From the NCBI GenBank assembly GCA_905215425.1, contig CAJMQD010000089.1, positions 1 through 5,333 of the forward strand: a stretch of DNA of 5,333 nucleotides, read 5' to 3'. Every line of letters begins with the position of its first letter. The stretch's first letter is position 1. Below the pieces are notes generated by a model. The model was not told where the DNA came from and did not search any database. It worked only from the letters and a program-made list of their open reading frames with translations. Made by a program: the position numbers and the translations under genes. This DNA comes from an uncultured bacterium (GTDB taxonomy: Bacteria > Bacillota > Clostridia > Oscillospirales > Oscillospiraceae). This document shows, one piece after another, positions 5,296 through 5,333 of the stretch.

Positions 5296-5333
5296 GCAGC
5301 GGTATCGAAGCGGTCATAACGGGGCTGACTCGA
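5296..5333 (+). tRNA. tRNA-Ser(CGA), 5' half, cut by the right edge at the anticodon
   Basis: The bases fit the 5' half of a class II tRNA: acceptor strand GCAGCGG (5296-5302), T8, a D arm with TCG (5305-5307) facing CGG (5320-5322), A14 at 5309, and the invariant GG of the D loop (5312-5313). The anticodon strand GCTGA (5324-5328), C32, T33 (5330) and anticodon CGA (5331-5333) follow. The short three-pair D stem with unpaired 13-22 is typical of serine tRNAs. The variable arm and 3' half lie outside, so the identity rests on the anticodon position. Confidence 0.75.

Noticed and set aside
5262..5333. A forward frame from TTG (translating as LDSENKALKYHMQRYRSG and on) running off the right edge
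   Set aside because: It reads through the tRNA-Ser gene. Spurious proteins of this kind, with RSGHNGADS, arise from translated tRNA sequence.

Overview
The window looks like a GC-rich Firmicutes chromosome, most like the gut Oscillospiraceae/Flavonifractor-type Clostridia. This rests on strong AGGAGG-type ribosome binding sites, high G/C at third codon positions (TTA, CTA and TCA are avoided across whole genes), and the style of the proteins. The assignment is inferred; nothing here fixes the species.

Layout, left to right. A leftward gene (1120 down to 1, running off the left edge) encodes a metallo-beta-lactamase/beta-CASP nuclease-type hydrolase. A 348-bp divergent intergenic region follows. 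It holds a very stable GC-rich stem-loop (1169-1221), an AT-rich promoter zone with an inverted repeat (1297-1322), and a consensus extended -10 promoter (1403-1411). A rightward CLC-type antiporter gene (1469-2725) comes next. Its Gly-Gly-Glu signature and other aligned residues place it near the fluoride/proton antiporter branch (CLC-F). After an 80-bp gap with a perfect 9-bp stem-loop comes a tight three-gene rightward cluster: a VOC/glyoxalase I-like protein (2806-3177), a 345-aa acyltransferase-3-like membrane protein lacking the usual TM1 histidine (3187-4224), and a TatD-family metal-dependent hydrolase (4240-5004). The cluster ends in an intrinsic terminator (about 5011-5046).

The last 287 bases hold no protein gene. 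They contain a promoter-like sequence (5059-5087), then a structured segment ending in a T tract (about 5094-5190), which I read as a candidate small RNA or attenuator. The 5' half of a tRNA-Ser(CGA) gene (5296 to the edge) follows, cut exactly at its anticodon.

The genes look like housekeeping and stress-tolerance functions: nucleic-acid processing (MBL/beta-CASP, TatD), halide or fluoride export (CLC), and aldehyde detoxification or another VOC reaction. They do not form one recognisable pathway. No mobile element, CRISPR array or defence system is visible. The parts most worth a second look are the structured noncoding segment before the tRNA, the CLC-F-like gene without a recognisable fluoride riboswitch, and the divergent intergenic hairpin.
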